Assembly: GCA_944324235.1 (NCBI GenBank)
Contig: CALUVN010000010.1
Coordinates: forward strand, 1 to 48,029
Origin: Candidatus Gastranaerophilales bacterium
Lineage (GTDB): Bacteria; Cyanobacteriota; Vampirovibrionia; Gastranaerophilales; Gastranaerophilaceae
Reading direction: 5' to 3'
DNA length: 48,029 bases
Shown: positions 45,167 through 48,029 of the stretch, one piece after another
How positions within the stretch are numbered: the first letter of the stretch is position 1
Layout of the letters: every line of letters starts with the position of its first letter
Program-made: the position numbers and the translations under genes
Notes under the pieces: generated by a model
The model's input: only the letters and a program-made list of their open reading frames with translations
Told to the model about the DNA's origin: nothing
Database searches by the model: none

Positions 45167-47071
45167 ATGGGATTTTTTGACAAGATAAATGAAATACGGT
45201 CAAAAATTACCGAAGTAGAAAGTGCAATCTACGGCGGCAAACAAGAGTATCTGGAAATCTACGAACGCAACCTCCAGCTGGAAAAAGAAATTGAACAGCG
45301 AACAATGGAGCTTAATCTTGCAAACAAACGGATACTTACACTTCAGCATATATGGGAAATGATGAATTCATCAAAACCGCTTTTGAGTGTTCTTGATAAA
45401 ATAGTAAACAGTATTAAAGGCGAACTTGGCTATATGCACAGCGTTATCATCCGTAAAGAACACGATGATAACGGCGAATTTATGACAATCATTGCCCAGT
45501 CAAATAACAGAATTATAGATTTTTTGAATGAAAAATTAACCCCGCCATTGCACATGCAAAGGATTGAATACGATACAGAAGGACGATTTGCAGAAGCACT
45601 TATCCATAAAAAAATTGTCCAGTCAAACGATCTCAGAGGTGCAATCTCCTACGTTATCCCCGGATTATCGGAAGAAAATATAGACAACGTACTCAGCAAA
45701 ATGTCAAGCAAATCGATAATCATAATCCCGATTTATACAAGACAAAAACCTTTCGGCTGGCTGGTTGTACTATCATCAAGAGACACCCTCACGGATTCGG
45801 AAACTGATTTTCTTTCAATGTTTGCCCAGCAGGTAGAAATGGCGATAACAATCGCGGATTTGTTTGATGCGGTAAAAGAACAGGCCGTAACTGACGGACT
45901 GACAGGACTATACAACCGCAGGTATTTTGAAGAATACCTTGATAAAGAAGTCAAACGTGCACAACGCCAAAATCAACCGTTCAGTATTATCGGTATAGAT
46001 TTGGACTTTCTGAAAAAAATAAATGATGCATACGGACACGCATACGGAGATATTGCAATAAAGGCAGTTGCAGATATACTGAAACACAATGCCCGTACGG
46101 TAGATACTGCAGCAAGACTGGGCGGAGAAGAATTCAGCGTAATTCTTCCGGGCGTAGATTCAAAAGGCGCAATGGTAGCCGCAGAGAGAATTCGAAAAGC
46201 AATTGAAGAAACCCCGCTGGATACAATCGGACATATTACCGCAAGCATCGGCGTAGGAACATTTTTGGAACATTCTGATAACATTGAAGAAATCATTGAA
46301 CTTACCGATCAGGCAATGTACCAGTCCAAAAGAAACGGCAGAAACCGTGTAACTATTGCAAAACCGGCATCCGAAACCTCATGGCAGGAGGTTGCAGTCC
46401 ACGCATTTATTGATGTACTCTCAAAACATAATATCCCTGTAGATAAACAATTATCAGACGAGATTTGTGAAAAACTTAGAAATTCAAATAATCAAACAGA
46501 ACCGCAAAGAGAAATTCTTTATTCAATAGCGGATATGATGACTAAAATTTACAACCCTCTGCACGCGAAAGGTGCGATAAAATCCAAAGTACAGGTTGCA
46601 GTGAGCCTTGCCAAACGCTTTGATCTATCCAAAGAAGAAATCGATAAGCTGCGTGTCGCAATTTTGTTATATGACATAGGCAATCTGGTTCTGCCGCAGG
46701 AAATTCTGCAGAAAGCCGGCCCTTTAACCGATGATGAAAGACAGCACATCAAAGAACACCCTGTAATTGCAGCAAGAGAAATTCTTAAACCTATTTCATA
46801 CATTCAGGATATTCTCCCGATAATTGAACACCACCACGAAAATTGGGATGGAACAGGTTATCCTAACAGAATATCCAAAGATGAAATTCCTCTTTCCTCG
46901 CAGATTATTCTGATAGTAGATTCTTATTTTGCACTACTTGAACAGCGTGCATACCGTTCAAAATTAAGCCCGCAGGAAGCTCTGGCCGAAATTAAAAAAG
47001 ATGCAGGCAAAAAATGGAACTCCACACTGGTTAATGAGTTTGTAACTCTCATTGAAAACGATATGAACTAA
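45167..47071 (+). CDS. GAF-GGDEF-HD-GYP signalling protein, degenerate HD-GYP
   Basis: 634 residues in order: N-terminal coiled coil (about 1-60), GAF-like domain (about 65-230), GGDEF domain with GLYNRRYFEEY, D-x-D (IDLDF), GGEEF (319-323) and inhibitory I-site RTVD (310-313), then an HD-GYP-like domain (about 405-634). The last keeps HP (531), HHHENWDGTGYP (555-566) and IVDSYFALLEQRAYR, but LLHDIGK reads LLYDIGN (501-506) and the first conserved His is missing. It is therefore probably a c-di-GMP synthase with an impaired phosphodiesterase half (inference). A DtxR-like gene follows. Confidence 0.9.
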   Translation: MGFFDKINEIRSKITEVESAIYGGKQEYLEIYERNLQLEKEIEQRTMELNLANKRILTLQHIWEMMNSSKPLLSVLDKIVNSIKGELGYMHSVIIRKEHDDNGEFMTIIAQSNNRIIDFLNEKLTPPLHMQRIEYDTEGRFAEALIHKKIVQSNDLRGAISYVIPGLSEENIDNVLSKMSSKSIIIIPIYTRQKPFGWLVVLSSRDTLTDSETDFLSMFAQQVEMAITIADLFDAVKEQAVTDGLTGLYNRRYFEEYLDKEVKRAQRQNQPFSIIGIDLDFLKKINDAYGHAYGDIAIKAVADILKHNARTVDTAARLGGEEFSVILPGVDSKGAMVAAERIRKAIEETPLDTIGHITASIGVGTFLEHSDNIEEIIELTDQAMYQSKRNGRNRVTIAKPASETSWQEVAVHAFIDVLSKHNIPVDKQLSDEICEKLRNSNNQTEPQREILYSIADMMTKIYNPLHAKGAIKSKVQVAVSLAKRFDLSKEEIDKLRVAILLYDIGNLVLPQEILQKAGPLTDDERQHIKEHPVIAAREILKPISYIQDILPIIEHHHENWDGTGYPNRISKDEIPLSSQIILIVDSYFALLEQRAYRSKLSPQEALAEIKKDAGKKWNSTLVNEFVTLIENDMN

Positions 47072-47073
47072 AT

Positions 47074-47103
47074 TTGCAATCAGCCTGAATAATATGATAT
47101 AAT
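47074..47103 (+). promoter_or_regulatory. Promoter of the DtxR/MntR-like gene, leaderless
   Basis: TTGCAA (47074-47079), an 18-base spacer and TATAAT (47098-47103), 7 bases before the ATG at 47111. No Shine-Dalgarno. The promoter lies just after the GGDEF gene stop. Confidence 0.7.
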
Positions 47104-47110
47104 AGACCGT

Positions 47111-47545
47111 ATGGAAAAATTCGTGCTATCACAAAGTCAGGAAGATTATCTGGAAGAGATATATATAGAGGTCTCACATCAAGGTTTTGCAAGCGTAACT
47201 GCAATATCTAATGCGCTCAATGTAAAAAAAGCATCTGTAACAGGCGCTCTAAATCAGTTAGCCGAAAAAAAACTCATCAATTATGCACCTTATTCTAAAA
47301 TTACAATTACGGAAGAAGGCGAAAAAATAGCAAAAGAAATTCTGAAAAAACACGATACAATCACAAAATTTTTCACTGAAATTCTGCATCTTTCAGAAAA
47401 AGAAGCCGCCGCAAATGCCTGCCGAATGGAACATATCGTTTCAGATGAACTTTTTGAAAGGCTCACAAAATTTGCAATCTTCATATCAGAATACTCTGCG
47501 GCTAATCCGGATTTCAAAATAAAAATAGAGAAAAATATCAAATAA
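47111..47545 (+). CDS. DtxR/MntR-family metal-dependent regulator
   Basis: 144 residues without a C-terminal SH3 domain, the MntR-type size. The winged HTH spans about 8-70 (SVTAISNALNVKKASVTGALNQLAEKKLI), then a dimerisation domain. Candidate metal ligands are D12 and E15/E16 (SQEDYLEEI), H81 (KKHD) and E107/H108 (CRMEH), which match the MntR/DtxR pattern. It should bind DNA with Mn2+ or Fe2+ and repress transporters, but no transporter gene lies in the window. Confidence 0.92.
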   Translation: MEKFVLSQSQEDYLEEIYIEVSHQGFASVTAISNALNVKKASVTGALNQLAEKKLINYAPYSKITITEEGEKIAKEILKKHDTITKFFTEILHLSEKEAAANACRMEHIVSDELFERLTKFAIFISEYSAANPDFKIKIEKNIK

Positions 47546-48029
47546 AAGCAATCAGACCTGCAAAACTTTTTTTGAATATCTTACAAAAGTTCTATAAAGC
47601 CGACTGCTAAAAGTCTTTGAAAGTTTTTTGAGTATCTTTGGGCGCAGCACTGTAACGGACTATTCACAGTTAACTCTTCACTCCATTTTGATGCAAACTT
47701 ATGTTTGCCCCTGTCTTGGTGCTCAATACTCACAGGGCAAGGGTGCAATGGCTGTCATCCTGAACTTGTTTCAGGATCTAAGCTTTCCGCAAAGCATACC
47801 TCACCCTACCCTCTCCTACTTAGGAGAGGGGCGAATGATTTACACAAAAGCTGCCATTACAAAGATATTTAAAACTTCTTGAATATCTTCGAAAGGCGAC
47901 TTTTTGAAACTTGAAGAGTCGTATTGATGCAAACTTATGTTTGCCCCCTCCATCAATCCCTACCCTCACAGAGGTCAATCTGACGGGGGAGGGAAGACTG
48001 ACTGGGCGAGGGACAAAGTCTGTCATCCT
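47546..48029. repeat. Hairpin-rich intergenic repeat cassette, about one and a half copies
   Basis: No convincing gene is present. Short blocks recur: TTGAATATCTT at 47572 and 47879, a 23-base block starting TGATGCAAACTTATG at 47689 and 47925, and TGTCATCCT at 47753 and 48021 (window end). The block contains a GCAAAC/GTTTGC hairpin; also visible are ATCCTGAA/TTCAGGAT (47757-47777) and a perfect 10-bp hairpin of CCCTCTCCTA (47809-47830). Spacing between copies differs, so this is a degenerate, probably dispersed repeat, not a clean tandem. The window edge cuts it. Confidence 0.75.

Noticed and set aside
47628-47882. 84-codon frame in the repeat region
   Set aside because: It lies wholly inside the hairpin repeats, has no ribosome site, and its translation has no known features.

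Overview
The window looks like a piece of chromosome from a non-photosynthetic, flagellated relative of the Cyanobacteria, most likely a gut-type 'Melainabacteria'/Vampirovibrionia (Gastranaerophilales). This is inference from content: AT-rich DNA, a Gram-negative envelope (kdsA for Kdo, an LptF/LptG-type permease, an OmpA-like protein, an outer-membrane-barrel-like protein), flagellar rod genes with a FliA-type sigma factor, GatB and GatA for indirect Gln-tRNA/Asn-tRNA synthesis, MEP-pathway ispD, and several unknown proteins that share a short N-terminal V/I-S-F-x-G motif. I saw no photosynthesis gene, rRNA, tRNA, CRISPR array or transposase.

Layout. 1-5.2 kb: a minus-strand flagellar rod operon (flgF-like, flgG-like, flgB, flgC), a plus-strand M16-family protein without its catalytic motif, an OmpA/MotB-like periplasmic protein and the FliA-type sigma factor. 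5.4-12.7 kb: a large unknown protein with YD/MORN-like repeats, a CNNM/CorC-type transporter, a secreted phosphoesterase, then the plus-strand run rqcP, kdsA, MBL hydrolase, pheS and a small membrane protein. 12.7-20.7 kb (all minus): an overlapping gatB / SIS-domain / GT-C operon, folP, two coupled Ala/Gly-rich proteins, and a zinc-ribbon plus radical-SAM pair. 20.8-31.3 kb: small secreted proteins, cdd with a zinc-ribbon protein, a CtpA-type protease, a secreted HExxH protein, a DivIC/FtsB-like protein with a TPR protein, two GT2 glycosyltransferases and gatA. 31.5-40.3 kb: a coiled-coil protein, the LptF/LptG permease, dnaK, an 888-residue protein ending in a lethal-factor-like zinc-protease signature, and YkgJ. 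40.5-47.5 kb: thiL-ispD-xre, a secreted GH13 enzyme, a ROK sugar kinase, a GAF-GGDEF-HD-GYP signalling protein and a DtxR/MntR-like regulator. The last 480 bases hold a hairpin-rich repeat cassette present about one and a half times.

How it works together. Most genes are housekeeping: translation (pheS, gatA, gatB, rqcP), envelope building (kdsA, LptF/G, GT2s, GT-C), folding and cell division (dnaK, FtsB-like), cofactor and isoprenoid synthesis (folP, thiL, ispD). Motility and c-di-GMP signalling are represented by flg/fliA and the GGDEF protein. The unusual content is (i) the family of unrelated unknown proteins sharing the N-terminal motif, (ii) the LF-like zincin and its repeat-sharing relative at 5.5 kb, (iii) at least ten genes whose -10 promoter element sits only 6-9 bases before the start codon with no Shine-Dalgarno, i.e. 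predicted leaderless or near-leaderless mRNAs, next to genes with strong Shine-Dalgarno sites, and (iv) an orphan terminator and the end-of-window repeat cassette. Promoters, terminators and start choices were read by eye and not computed.
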